64,000 bases of DNA from contig JAUXRY010000001.1 in NCBI GenBank assembly GCA_030679915.1, positions 1 to 64,000 on the forward strand, read 5' to 3'. The notes under the pieces were generated by a model that was not told the DNA's origin, did no database searches, and saw only the letters and a list, made by a program, of their open reading frames with translations. Positions 8,329-16,692 of the stretch are shown piece after piece (positions within the stretch are counted from its first letter, which is position 1; every line of letters starts with the position of its first letter). This stretch comes from Thiobacillus sp. GTDB taxonomy: Bacteria > Pseudomonadota > Gammaproteobacteria > Burkholderiales > Thiobacillaceae. The position numbers were made by a program, and so were the translations under genes.

Positions 8329-8715
8329 ATGATGAACGAAGCAGAAACCACGACGCATGATGGCGAAATTCCGATGTATGACGCAGTCAAGGATTTGAGC
8401 AACGAAGAGCTGGAACAGACTGTCAGACGAAATGCGGAAGCAAACAATTTTCAGCTTAAAGACGAGCATATGAACGTGATCCATACGCTGGTCGAACATT
8501 ACCGCAATGATTGCAAATCCCGCGATTGCCTTGCCGCCAGTGAACATATCCGATACCTGGAAGACGCTTACGAAGCCGAAGGTGGTGGTAAGTATCTGTA
8601 CATGTTGTTTGATGCGATGCCCGACACACGCGGGGTACTGGTGCCTATCCACGAACTCGCCGGACTGCCGTCGTTGCGCCTCGAAACCGACAAGGGTTTT
8701 GGTACCTCTCTTTGA
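8329..8715 (+). CDS. DsrC/TusE-family protein lacking the C-terminal cysteines (RspA-like)
   Basis: A protein of about 128 residues that resembles the DsrC/TusE sulfur-carrier family: a helical core with LKDEHMNVIHTLVEHYRND, a GGGKYLYMLFD segment and an AGLPSLRL tail. DsrC has two conserved C-terminal cysteines and TusE has the penultimate one. Here the tail ends KGFGTSL with no cysteine. Members without these residues have been called RspA and are thought regulatory rather than sulfur-carrying. The two cysteines present (NDCKSRDC) lie mid-protein. GGAG at 8321-8324 supports a start at 8329 or 8332 rather than the longer frame from 8296. It sits downstream of katE. Confidence 0.72.
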   Translation: MMNEAETTTHDGEIPMYDAVKDLSNEELEQTVRRNAEANNFQLKDEHMNVIHTLVEHYRNDCKSRDCLAASEHIRYLEDAYEAEGGGKYLYMLFDAMPDTRGVLVPIHELAGLPSLRLETDKGFGTSL

Positions 8716-8751
8716 GCGGGTTGAGTAGGCAAGGCCGGTGGCGTGCCTTGG

Positions 8752-8784
8752 ATTCGTCAGCTTCGTAACGCTGGGCTGACGAAT
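8752..8784. terminator. Stem-loop between convergent genes
   Basis: ATTCGTCAGC (8752-8761) pairs perfectly with GCTGACGAAT (8775-8784) around a 13-nt loop. It lies 36 nt after the DsrC-like stop and 22 nt beyond the end of the converging kinase gene, the position expected of a bidirectional terminator. There is no long U-run on either strand. Confidence 0.55.
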
Positions 8785-8806
8785 GGCGTGAAGTGGACAG
8801 AAGGAT

Positions 8807-9655
8807 TTATTCCAGATCCTGTAATCGTAATATTCGAGCCGCCTCTTCATCCCGCGCATCATCAATCTCACGCATCACGGCTTCCATATCAACCGGCGGC
8901 AATGTGCATTCGAACAAGCCAGTGAGTTCGACATCAGGACGCAAATTGCCGTGTTCGTAAAGCGCCCAGATTTCCTGGGCGTATTGCGTGGTCAACAATG
9001 ACGGCGCGTATTGGCTGAAGTAGGTTCTGAGGTTATTGACGTCGCGCGTCAGCATGGCTTGAGCGTGATTGTTACCGGCGGCGTCGACGGCTTGCGGCAG
9101 GTCGATGATGACCGGGCCTTCTGCGTCGACGAGGATGTTGAATTCGGACAAGTCGCCGTGGATGACGCCGGCACACAGCATGCGGACCACTTCCTGCATC
9201 AAGGTGTGGTGATGGGCGAGGGCTTCGTCTTCGGTGAACGCCACATCGTTGAGGCGCGGTGCGGCGTTGCCTTCGGCATCAGTCACCAGTTCCATCAGCA
9301 ACACACCTTCATGGAAGTTGTACGGTGTGGGCACGCGCACACCCGCGTGGGCCAAGCGATACAGCGCGTCGACCTCGGCGCTTTGCCAGGCGGCTTCCTG
9401 CATCTCGCGACCGTATTTGCTGCCTTTGGCCATGGCGCGTGCCTGGCGGCTGTTCTTGTTCTTGCGGTTTTCGGTGTAATCGACGGCCTTGCGAAAGCTG
9501 CGTTTGTTGGCTTCCTTGTAGACCTTGGCGCAGCGGATGTCGTCGCCGCAGCGGACGACAAAGACCATGGCTTCCTTGCCGCTCATGAGCTGGCGCACAA
9601 CGCCGTCAATCAGGCCGTCTTCTAACAGGGGTTCGAGTCGTTTGGGTATTTTCAT
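8807..9655 (-). CDS. RIO1-family atypical serine kinase
   Basis: A 282-residue RIO-type protein kinase. Visible features: nucleotide-binding segment MSGKEAMVF, ATP-anchoring Lys44 in CAKVYK, the long RIO insertion rich in Arg/Lys (ENRKNKNSRQARAMAKG), catalytic loop H166-G-D168 with Asn173 (HGDLSEFNIL), and metal-binding Asp185 in IIDLPQ, which replaces the DFG of ordinary kinases. RIO kinases act in small-subunit ribosome maturation in archaea and eukaryotes; the bacterial role is poorly known. It lies downstream of ycaO on the same strand (17-bp gap), so the two probably form an operon. Confidence 0.88.
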   Translation of the reverse strand: MKIPKRLEPLLEDGLIDGVVRQLMSGKEAMVFVVRCGDDIRCAKVYKEANKRSFRKAVDYTENRKNKNSRQARAMAKGSKYGREMQEAAWQSAEVDALYRLAHAGVRVPTPYNFHEGVLLMELVTDAEGNAAPRLNDVAFTEDEALAHHHTLMQEVVRMLCAGVIHGDLSEFNILVDAEGPVIIDLPQAVDAAGNNHAQAMLTRDVNNLRTYFSQYAPSLLTTQYAQEIWALYEHGNLRPDVELTGLFECTLPPVDMEAVMREIDDARDEEAARILRLQDLE

Positions 9656-9672
9656 AGTCGGAATTGCGGCGT

Positions 9673-11385
9673 TTAGCCACGCACCTTGCGGTAGGCCTCC
9701 AGCAAGCGCTGGTGTATGACGCTGCCTTCGAAATCCCTACCGAGTTTGGTCAGGCCGAAGAAGCGCGCTTCCTGATTGAATAGCGCAAAGGCCTGCGTGA
9801 GCGTGTCGCGGCCGTACATTAGGGCGAGCGAGGTTTCAAAGGGGTGGGGTTCTTCGAGCTGGATGAGGTCGGCGATACAACGGTAGACCTTTAAACGCGC
9901 ATCGCTGCGCTGGCCGTATTGGGCGATCCAGTTGCAGCCTTCGATTATGGCTTCGTCGTCGCCGATGGCGAGGGCGAGCAGCAGTTTGACTTCGCCAACG
10001 CGGATGTCGGTCCAGGGTGAGCTGGAATCGGGCGCCAGGCCGATCAGGACGGTGACGAGACGATCGTCGCCCAGCTCCAGTTCGACCATCAAGTCAAACA
10101 ATTCGACGCATTCGTCCTCGGTCAGCTCGGGCAGGCGGGCAAGCGCCGGTCGGATCAGGTTGCCGACGCTGTTGTTTTCGAATTCGAGTTCTTCAACCGG
10201 GTAAATCTCGGAGACGCCGGGCACCAGAATGCGGCAGGCGTAGACGCCGAGGTGGGTGAAGTCGGCGATGTAGAGGTCGTGCCCTTCATCGTGCAGCGTG
10301 TCGCACGACCACGTGTAGTCTTCTTCGGTGGTGGTACCGAAGTTCCAGTCGACGAAGTCGAAGTCGGGGGTGTCGCGCAGGAACTGCCAACTGATGACGC
10401 CACTGGAATCGACGAAATGGATTTCCAGATTCTGCGGGTCGGCGATTTCGGTTTCATCAAAGCCCGGAGCGGGGAAGCCTGCGAGTGAATCGAGCGCACG
10501 GCCTTGCAGCAGTTCGGTCAGCGCGCGTTCCAGCGCCACTTCAAAGCGCGGATGCGCGCCAAAGCTGGCAAAGCAGCCCTGGTCGTCGGGGTGCAGCAGC
10601 GTCACGTTCATCACCGGATATTGGCCGCCGAGCGAGGCATCTTTCACCAAAATGCCGAAGCCCGCTTCGCGCAGGCCGCGGATGCCGGCGGCGATGTGCG
10701 GGTAGCGGTTGATTACGTCCTCGGGCACGTCGGGCAGGCAAAGGCCTTCTTCGATGATGCGGAACTTGATGTGGCGCTCGAAAATTTCGGCCAGCGCCTG
10801 GGTGCGCGCCTCCTTCAGTGTGTTACCGGCAGACATGCCGTTGCTGACGAACAGGTTGCCGATGAGGTTGACCGGGAAATAAGCCGTTGTGCCGTCGCGC
10901 AGGCGCTGGTAGGGAATCGCGCAAATGCCGCGCGCGGCGTTGCCGGAGTTGAGGTCGATCAACTGGTCGGCGCGCACGCTGCTGTCCGGGTTGTAGTGCG
11001 CTTGCAATTCGGGTGTGAGCAACTCATCTGGCCAGTCTTCGCCCTCGGGCGTTAACCAGCGCTCGTCGGGGTGGTGGACGTAAGCCCGGTTGGCGAGGGT
11101 TTCGCCCAGATAAAAGTGGGTCCAGAAATAGTTGGTCGACAGGCGTTCGAAATACTCGCCCAGCGCGCTCGCCCGCGCCGCCAATTCCGTGCCGCCCTTG
11201 CCGTTGGTGAATAGCAACGGACAGTCGCGGTCGCGAATATGCACCGACCAGACGCCTTCCACCGGGTTCAGCCAGGAGCGTTCCTCGATGTGAAAATCCA
11301 GCGCTTCGAGCTTGGATTGCAGGGTGGCGATCGAGGCTTCGAGCGAAGCATCTTTGCCGGGGATGAAGTGTTCGGTGGCGTGCAT
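9673..11385 (-). CDS. ycaO: YcaO, accessory factor for ribosomal protein S12 methylthiolation
   Basis: A 570-residue YcaO-domain protein closely resembling E. coli YcaO from the first residues (FIPGKDASLEASI, then ERSWLNPVEGVWSVHIRD). The ATP-binding YcaO core occupies roughly residues 60-380 (NGKGGTELAARASALGEYFERLS; ELLQGRALDSLAGF). A C-terminal helical region follows. E. coli YcaO is linked to RimO-dependent beta-methylthiolation of Asp88 of S12; other YcaO enzymes make azolines or thioamides, but no precursor-peptide gene or dehydrogenase partner is nearby. ATG 11385 is preferred over the TTG at 11406 because it matches the family N-terminus. It is followed by a RIO1 kinase gene. Confidence 0.88.
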   Translation of the reverse strand: MHATEHFIPGKDASLEASIATLQSKLEALDFHIEERSWLNPVEGVWSVHIRDRDCPLLFTNGKGGTELAARASALGEYFERLSTNYFWTHFYLGETLANRAYVHHPDERWLTPEGEDWPDELLTPELQAHYNPDSSVRADQLIDLNSGNAARGICAIPYQRLRDGTTAYFPVNLIGNLFVSNGMSAGNTLKEARTQALAEIFERHIKFRIIEEGLCLPDVPEDVINRYPHIAAGIRGLREAGFGILVKDASLGGQYPVMNVTLLHPDDQGCFASFGAHPRFEVALERALTELLQGRALDSLAGFPAPGFDETEIADPQNLEIHFVDSSGVISWQFLRDTPDFDFVDWNFGTTTEEDYTWSCDTLHDEGHDLYIADFTHLGVYACRILVPGVSEIYPVEELEFENNSVGNLIRPALARLPELTEDECVELFDLMVELELGDDRLVTVLIGLAPDSSSPWTDIRVGEVKLLLALAIGDDEAIIEGCNWIAQYGQRSDARLKVYRCIADLIQLEEPHPFETSLALMYGRDTLTQAFALFNQEARFFGLTKLGRDFEGSVIHQRLLEAYRKVRG

Positions 11386-11499
11386 GGGGTGACTCAATGG
11401 GGGCAATAACCCGACAGGATAAACGATGCGTCAAGTGGGGCGTAAAATGAATGTCATTGATTTTGTTACCCTTGTGGCTTCAAACCGCTTGATTTCCCC

Positions 11500-12168
11500 A
11501 TGCTGATTCGTGTTCATTTTCTCGCATTGCTGTCCTGCCTGGCGTGTTCCGGGCCGGTGGCGGCCGCCACCCAGACGTTTGGGCTGGGCGGTGGGCAGGC
11601 TGCGCTGGCGGCCCGGTCACAGGGTGAATGGGTACGGCAGGCGCAGACGCTGGAAAGACGGGGGGACTGGTCCGGATTATTGGCATGGGGGCAGGACTGG
11701 GCGCAGGTCGATGCGAAGAATCCGCTGGCCTGGTTTGTTCAAGGGAGCGCGCTGAGCGAGATGCGCCGGTATTCCGAGGCCATTGCTGCGTATCAGCAGA
11801 ATGTGCGCATCGCCCCTGGCGATGTATTTGCCCGCAATAATCTGGGCAATGCCTTGCGAGACAGCGGGCGCCCGCGTGAGGCGATGCAGGCCTATCGAGC
11901 GGCAGTGGAGATCAACCCCGACTACGTCCAGGGCTGGCACAACCTGGGCCTGACGTTTTATCTGACGCGCGGGCAAGCCGGCGTGGCGCAGGCGCTACAA
12001 AAGTTGCAGGCTACCGACCCGGCACTGGCTGATGTCTGGCGCCGTCTGGCGATTGATTATTCGATCTCGCGCGATGAGCGGGTGGCGCGTGAAGCCGTGC
12101 AGGTGCTGCGGGGGTTGAGTAGCGCCGAACGTGCACGCATGTTTGGTATCTTGTTCGCCGAGAGTTGA
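11500..12168 (+). CDS. Exported TPR-repeat protein
   Basis: A 222-residue protein with an N-terminal signal peptide (hydrophobic FLALLSCLACS, cleavage probably after VAAA) followed by tetratricopeptide repeats. Recognisable TPR segments are NPLAWFVQGSALSEMRRYSEAIAAY, then a second unit through GNALRDSGRPREAMQAYRAAVEINPDY and a third beginning QGWHNLGLTFY. It is likely a periplasmic scaffold for protein-protein contacts; no partner is indicated. It is divergent from ycaO and converges on the glycosyltransferase-like gene, the two stops being almost adjacent. Confidence 0.78.
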   Translation: MLIRVHFLALLSCLACSGPVAAATQTFGLGGGQAALAARSQGEWVRQAQTLERRGDWSGLLAWGQDWAQVDAKNPLAWFVQGSALSEMRRYSEAIAAYQQNVRIAPGDVFARNNLGNALRDSGRPREAMQAYRAAVEINPDYVQGWHNLGLTFYLTRGQAGVAQALQKLQATDPALADVWRRLAIDYSISRDERVAREAVQVLRGLSSAERARMFGILFAES

Positions 12169-12171
12169 ACG

Positions 12172-13131
12172 TCAGGCTGTGGTTTGTTCAAACTCCGCCA
12201 CCACTTGTCGCAGCCGGCTGGCTTCCATCTCGGGCCGCATCAGGCTGCGCCGATTGCGGGCATGGTTGGACAAGTTTGCATAGAAATCCAGGTCGTTTTC
12301 GGCCGTCCACAACAGCTTGGCCAGTTGATGCTCGTCACCCACTGGGAAATAGCCGGGGTAATCCTCACCGAGCATGCCGATGTTGCCGGGAATATCTGAA
12401 GCCAGCACCGGCACATCGGCCGCCAGCGCTTCGCAAATCACATTGGCCCCGCCTTCCATGACCGAACTGATGACCAGCAGGTGCGCACGCGACAGGCGCT
12501 TCAGTACAGATTTGTGCGTCACGTTGCCCGCCCAGATCCAGCGCGGCAATTTGTTCTGCGCCAGTTCGGCCGTTTCGGCCATTTCCTCGCTCAAGGCGCT
12601 GCCGAGATGGGTGATTTTGATGCGGGAATGTGCAGGCAGATAGGCCGTGGCCAGTGCAGCCCGGAACGGGTCTTTTTCGGGGCGCAGATGACCAATGGAC
12701 AGCACCTCGAAGGTGTTGGCAGGCGGCGGCAGGCGCACGATATCCGGCGCAGACTGGTAAACCACCCGGGTTTTGAGGACAAGATGTGCGGCCAGTTCGT
12801 CGGGGCCGCGTTCCTGCAACACGATGATGCGGTGTGCCCATTCCAGTGCTTGCTGGGCATCACTGTCTTCGTGGATATCGCGATATAAATCGGTACCGGT
12901 CAGGGTCAGCACCAGCGGGCGGCTCGGAAATTTTTCAGCAAAGGCACGGATCGAGGCATAGCTGCGTCGTGCGTGCAGTGCCAGCATCAAGTCAGCCGGG
13001 CGGCCATCCCATTCCACCTGCACCCGCACTGTATGTCCGGCCTCGCGTAGAAAACGCGTCCAGCGTGCGGCCGTGTGCCAGTTTCCATTGCGATGTTCGC
13101 GTCCGTAGGGCGTGATGAGGGCGATGCGCAT
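12172..13131 (-). CDS. senB: SenB-like selenosugar synthase (TIGR04348-type glycosyltransferase)
   Basis: A 319-residue GT-B glycosyltransferase. Several stretches match the family formerly called TIGR04348 and now known as SenB: the N-terminus ITPYGREHRNGNWHTAARW, DLMLALHARRSYASI, LVLTLTGTDLYRDI and VVYQSAPDI. The C-terminal half has the usual sugar-nucleotide region (SSVMEGGANVICEALAADVP). In characterised systems SenB forms the C-Se bond from selenophosphate and a UDP-sugar, and SenA joins the product to hercynine to make selenoneine. Neither senA nor the SelD-like senC lies in this window, so this copy is an orphan here. The gene is divergent from an RNA methyltransferase gene (44-bp gap). 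Confidence 0.72.
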   Translation of the reverse strand: MRIALITPYGREHRNGNWHTAARWTRFLREAGHTVRVQVEWDGRPADLMLALHARRSYASIRAFAEKFPSRPLVLTLTGTDLYRDIHEDSDAQQALEWAHRIIVLQERGPDELAAHLVLKTRVVYQSAPDIVRLPPPANTFEVLSIGHLRPEKDPFRAALATAYLPAHSRIKITHLGSALSEEMAETAELAQNKLPRWIWAGNVTHKSVLKRLSRAHLLVISSVMEGGANVICEALAADVPVLASDIPGNIGMLGEDYPGYFPVGDEHQLAKLLWTAENDLDFYANLSNHARNRRSLMRPEMEASRLRQVVAEFEQTTA

Positions 13132-13175
13132 AGTGTGAGTGTAGCCTGCCGAGGCGATTCAGGGATAATCGGCGG

Positions 13176-13955
13176 ATGACCGAAACATCCATCACCTCGC
13201 GTGACAACCCGATTTTCAAGCGGCTGAAAAAGCTCGCTGAATCTGCCCGGGTGCGACGCGACGCACAGATGACGCTGCTCGATGGCGAACATCTGCTGAG
13301 CGCTTATCTCGATGCAGACGGACAGCCGCATACCCTGGTGCGATCGGCATCGTTCGATGCCGATCAATTCGAGCATTGGGCCGCGCGCTGCCCAGACGCC
13401 AAGTCGATTGCCCTGCCGGACGCCTTGTTCCATGAAATCGCTCCGGTTTTAACCCCCACCGGGCTACTGAGTGAGGTGGCCTGGTTGTCGCCTGTGTCAC
13501 GCAATGCCACGCCGCTGGTGTTAGTTCTCGAAGACATTCAGGATCCGGGCAATCTGGGTTCCATGTTGCGCACCGGTGCGGCGGCCGGCGCGACGCTGGC
13601 TGTGTTATCCAAGGGTTGTCACGATCCGTGGTCACCCAAGGCCTTGCGCGGCGGGCAGGGCGCGCAGTTTGTTTTACCGGTTACGTGTGGGGTGGATGTT
13701 GCGGCCTGGTGCGCGCAATTTGAAGGGCAGAGTCTTGCCCTTGCGCTGGCGGAAGATCGCAGTGTGTTTTCAAGCGAATTGATCGGCCCGCTTGCCTTCA
13801 TTGTGGGCAACGAAGGGGCCGGGCTGTCGGACGCCGTTCGCGCCGCGGCATCGGCAACGGTTCAAATCCCCATGCCGGGGAAAATGGAATCCCTGAATGC
13901 CTCGGCGGCCTTGGCGATTGCCCTGTTCGAGGCTGTGCGTCAGCGTTTGGCCTGA
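13176..13955 (+). CDS. TrmH/SpoU-family RNA 2'-O-methyltransferase
   Basis: A 259-residue SPOUT methyltransferase. An N-terminal substrate-binding domain (SRDNPIFKRLKKLAESARVRR ... LLDGEHLL) precedes the knotted catalytic domain, with EDIQDPGNLGSMLRTGAAAG, IVGNEGAGLS and IPMPGKMESLNASAALAIALFE as the three motifs. The target is probably 23S rRNA or tRNA, but the exact nucleotide cannot be told from the sequence. It is distinct from RlmB encoded at 2.5 kb. Confidence 0.85.
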   Translation: MTETSITSRDNPIFKRLKKLAESARVRRDAQMTLLDGEHLLSAYLDADGQPHTLVRSASFDADQFEHWAARCPDAKSIALPDALFHEIAPVLTPTGLLSEVAWLSPVSRNATPLVLVLEDIQDPGNLGSMLRTGAAAGATLAVLSKGCHDPWSPKALRGGQGAQFVLPVTCGVDVAAWCAQFEGQSLALALAEDRSVFSSELIGPLAFIVGNEGAGLSDAVRAAASATVQIPMPGKMESLNASAALAIALFEAVRQRLA

Positions 13956-13979
13956 ATCACAGGTTTCAGTGGGGAGGGG

Positions 13980-14282
13980 TCAAGCGGGTTGTTGTATGGC
14001 CCGCTCACCAGTACGCCGGTCCAGCCTGGTTTCCACCTGATTGGCTTTGGCAAAATCCATGATGTAGTTATACGTGGCGCGATCGGTGGTTTCCAGCCAG
14101 GTCGCCACCAACAGGCACAATTCGCCATCAACCACATTGGGTTGTACGCCTTGCGAATAACGTAAACGCGGGTCAGCCAGAAAGCTTGCCAGGACTGCAG
14201 CCAGGCTCTCTATCCAGACCGTTGGCTGGAATTCTTCTTTTTTCTCTGCCGTGACGGCAGCAGCTTGAATTTCCTCGGACAT
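13980..14282 (-). CDS. Hypothetical protein
   Basis: A 100-residue soluble protein with no recognised domain. It has an Ala/Glu-rich N-terminus, then a segment containing ESLAAVLASFLADPRLRYSQG, and a helical C-terminus. A strong ribosome site (AAGGAG, minus strand, a few nt before ATG 14282) argues that it is a real gene. The leader contains the inverted repeat GGCAAA-T-TTTGCC (14324-14336). It lies downstream of, and codirectional with, a GGDEF/EAL gene. Confidence 0.6.
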   Translation of the reverse strand: MSEEIQAAAVTAEKKEEFQPTVWIESLAAVLASFLADPRLRYSQGVQPNVVDGELCLLVATWLETTDRATYNYIMDFAKANQVETRLDRRTGERAIQQPA

Positions 14283-14366
14283 GCGTCCTGCTCCTTTTTT
14301 GCGGGATGTGTTTCTATACTTTCGGCAAATTTTGCCAAGTCTTAAGCGCGAGTGTGTTGATGCGTG

Positions 14367-16415
14367 TTAGATGACAGTAAGTTTGGGATGAGCGTGTTGT
14401 GCGGGGCTGAAGGCAGGAAGCCAGTCGTGGTCCAGCAAAGTGGTCAGTTGCTCCGCAGGAACCGGCCGGCTGATGAAATAGCCTTGTACGATTTTGCAGC
14501 CCAGCTTGTGCAAACATGCTAGCTGCTCTTGGGTTTCGATCCCTTCGGCGACATTCTCGAGTTTCAGGTCTTGACTGAGGGAGAGAATGGAGCGGATGAG
14601 TGCCACGTTGACCGGGTCGTGCTGAACATCCTTGACGAAATAGCGATCAATCTTGAGAACATCAATCGGGAAACGTTTCAAATGCGCCAATGAAGAAAAG
14701 CCAGTGCCAAAATCGTCGACGGAAACGCTAATTCCCAGTGCTTTCAATTCATGAACGCGCTTGACTGCAGCGTCCATGTTTTCCATGAAAATGCCTTCGG
14801 TCAGCTCGAGCTGGAGCGCGTGCGGGGGCAGTCCGGATTGCGCCAGCGCGTTTTGCACGCCTGGAATCAGTCCTTCGTGCCAGAATTCTTTGCTGGAAAC
14901 GTTGACGGCAATTTCAAGATGGGTGTAGCCGGCAGCATGCCAGCCCGCGGTCTGGTGACAGGCCGTCTCGAGTAGTTTGCGCCCCACACTGACGATTTGC
15001 CCGGTTTCTTCCAGCATTTCCAGAAAGACGGCGGGGCTGAGCAGACCTTTCTGCGGATGACTCCAGCGAACCAGCGCTTCGACCGCATGTAATCGACCCG
15101 TATTCAGATTGACTTGTGGCTGGTAGTGGAGGAAGAGCTCGTTTCGCTCCAGGGCATAGTGGAGATCGGTCTCCAGCTGCAACCTTTCCTCGGCCATGGC
15201 ATTCATCGCTGGATCGTACAGTTGGAAGCGATTTCGGCCGCTGCTCTTGGCGTGATACATCGCGGTGTCTGCATGCTTCAACAAATCTCCGGAATCGTCG
15301 CCATCATGAGGAAAAACACTGATCCCGATGCTGCAACTGCTGAACAGTTCGCGACCGGCGATTTGGTAGGGTGCCTCCACTGCCGCCAGCATTTTTTCGA
15401 CGACCTGCAGGATGTGCTTGATCGCGGTGACATCGCCGACCACCACGACAAACTCGTCACCGCCGAGCCGTGCCACGATGTCTTCAGCGCGTATGGTGGC
15501 GCGCAGACGTTTGGCCACTTCGCAAATGAGCTTGTCGCCGCTGGCATGACCGAGGGTGTCGTTAACGCGTTTGAAGCGGTCAAGGTCGATGAACATCACA
15601 CCCACCAGGGTTTGGTGGCGCTCGGCACGCATCAGCGATTGCTCAAGGCGGTCCATGAACAGCATTCGGTTGGGCAGGCCTGTCAGCGGGTCCTCGGTAG
15701 ACAGGCGCTCACGCTCGCGATCGACGCGGCTGGCATAGAGAAAGACGAAAACCGCAACGAAAAACCCGATGAACAGGGCGGTCCCGGACAACAGAAACAT
15801 CCACTGGCGCGCCCTTAAATGATCCTCACGCGCCTTGCCGCTGGCTTCCCGTGCAACTTTCTGCGCTTCGGCGTCCAGCTGCGAGAGCGCCGAAACAACC
15901 TCGTTCTGCATCGGGATGGCTTTCGTGAGAATCAATTCCTCGGCTGCTGCGGTGAAATCGGCACTGATCAGGTCAATGACTTGTAACTGGATCGGTTGGG
16001 CGATACCAGTCAGCTGGCCCTGCCGGGTTAACAGCCCTTGCTCCCTGGTGCTCAGGGGCATTTTCAGAAGCGCCTGTCGTGCGGTGGCGAATGCTGAGCC
16101 ATTGTCACTGAATTGATTCAATAAATTGTCACGTTCAACCGGGTCCGAAATTTTGGGGAGCGTCAGGATGACAATGATTCGCTCGCGTGCGTTGACCACC
16201 ATGGTTGTGGTGAGGATTTGCTTCCGCATGTGAATATCGACAACCTGGTTGAGTTTGTCCGTCGCAACCTCCAGTTGTTGCAAACCGATGGCAGTGACAA
16301 AGATCAGCAGGAGTAATTGCGTGACAAAGCCCGCCAGCAGGGCGATCTTCCAGGCTGCAGGGCGTACGAGTCGTCTCATGGCTGGGGAAATCTTGTCTGG
16401 GCCAGTATGCTGCAT
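14367..16415 (-). CDS. Membrane-bound GGDEF/EAL cyclic-di-GMP protein
   Basis: A 682-residue inner-membrane signalling protein. A transmembrane helix near residues 25-45 and a second at about 210-230 bracket a periplasmic helical sensor of the four-helix-bundle type. The GGDEF domain has an intact GGDEF motif and an inhibitory I-site RAED five residues upstream. The EAL domain keeps the catalytic signatures: EALVRW, NVSSKEF, ELTEG, DDFGTG, LKIDRYFVKD and AEGIETQ, ending QGYFISRP. Both synthesis and hydrolysis of cyclic-di-GMP are therefore possible, and the dominant activity cannot be predicted. The signal sensed is unknown. Confidence 0.9.
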   Translation of the reverse strand: MQHTGPDKISPAMRRLVRPAAWKIALLAGFVTQLLLLIFVTAIGLQQLEVATDKLNQVVDIHMRKQILTTTMVVNARERIIVILTLPKISDPVERDNLLNQFSDNGSAFATARQALLKMPLSTREQGLLTRQGQLTGIAQPIQLQVIDLISADFTAAAEELILTKAIPMQNEVVSALSQLDAEAQKVAREASGKAREDHLRARQWMFLLSGTALFIGFFVAVFVFLYASRVDRERERLSTEDPLTGLPNRMLFMDRLEQSLMRAERHQTLVGVMFIDLDRFKRVNDTLGHASGDKLICEVAKRLRATIRAEDIVARLGGDEFVVVVGDVTAIKHILQVVEKMLAAVEAPYQIAGRELFSSCSIGISVFPHDGDDSGDLLKHADTAMYHAKSSGRNRFQLYDPAMNAMAEERLQLETDLHYALERNELFLHYQPQVNLNTGRLHAVEALVRWSHPQKGLLSPAVFLEMLEETGQIVSVGRKLLETACHQTAGWHAAGYTHLEIAVNVSSKEFWHEGLIPGVQNALAQSGLPPHALQLELTEGIFMENMDAAVKRVHELKALGISVSVDDFGTGFSSLAHLKRFPIDVLKIDRYFVKDVQHDPVNVALIRSILSLSQDLKLENVAEGIETQEQLACLHKLGCKIVQGYFISRPVPAEQLTTLLDHDWLPAFSPAQHAHPKLTVI

Positions 16416-16564
16416 GCGATCTCAGGTCAATACGTCGCCATGCTTTAGGAATGACGGCAGCTTGTTCATAAATCCCGTCAGAGTGGGCAGGCTGTTAATC
16501 GAAGGTCGGTACATTGTTGTTGCCTGCGAATCATATTAATTATCCCTAGCCTGTATATCGGCAC

Positions 16565-16595
16565 CACACTCAAAAAGATGAGTGTGAAAGTGTGG
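16565..16595. other. Overlapping inverted repeats upstream of the GGDEF/EAL gene
   Basis: CACACTC (16565-16571) can pair with GAGTGTG (16580-16586), or CCACACT with the downstream AGTGTGG (16589-16595) followed by GTTTT. The two pairings exclude each other. The site is about 150 nt upstream of the GGDEF/EAL start and beyond the ppsR terminator, so it may be an operator or part of an untranslated leader. No function is shown. Confidence 0.35.
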
Positions 16596-16607
16596 GTTTT
16601 GGAGAGG

Positions 16608-16645
16608 AAATAATTGATCTGGTCCAATAATATTGGGCCAGATCA
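16608..16645 (-). terminator. Rho-independent terminator of ppsR
   Basis: On the minus strand a 14-bp stem (TGATCTGG...ATT against AAT...CCAGATCA, 16615-16645, one G-T wobble) with a 3-nt loop is followed by the T-rich run ATTATTT. It starts 48 nt after the ppsR stop, as expected of an intrinsic terminator. Confidence 0.7.
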
Positions 16646-16692
16646 CGTATCAGACCGCGCTGGCAGGGACTTTGAGGCAGAAAATCGTTAGG

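Noticed and set aside
9673-11406. YcaO as part of a thiazole/oxazole-modified peptide cluster
   Set aside because: The protein resembles the E. coli S12-associated YcaO along its length, and no precursor peptide, dehydrogenase, protease or exporter gene is nearby.
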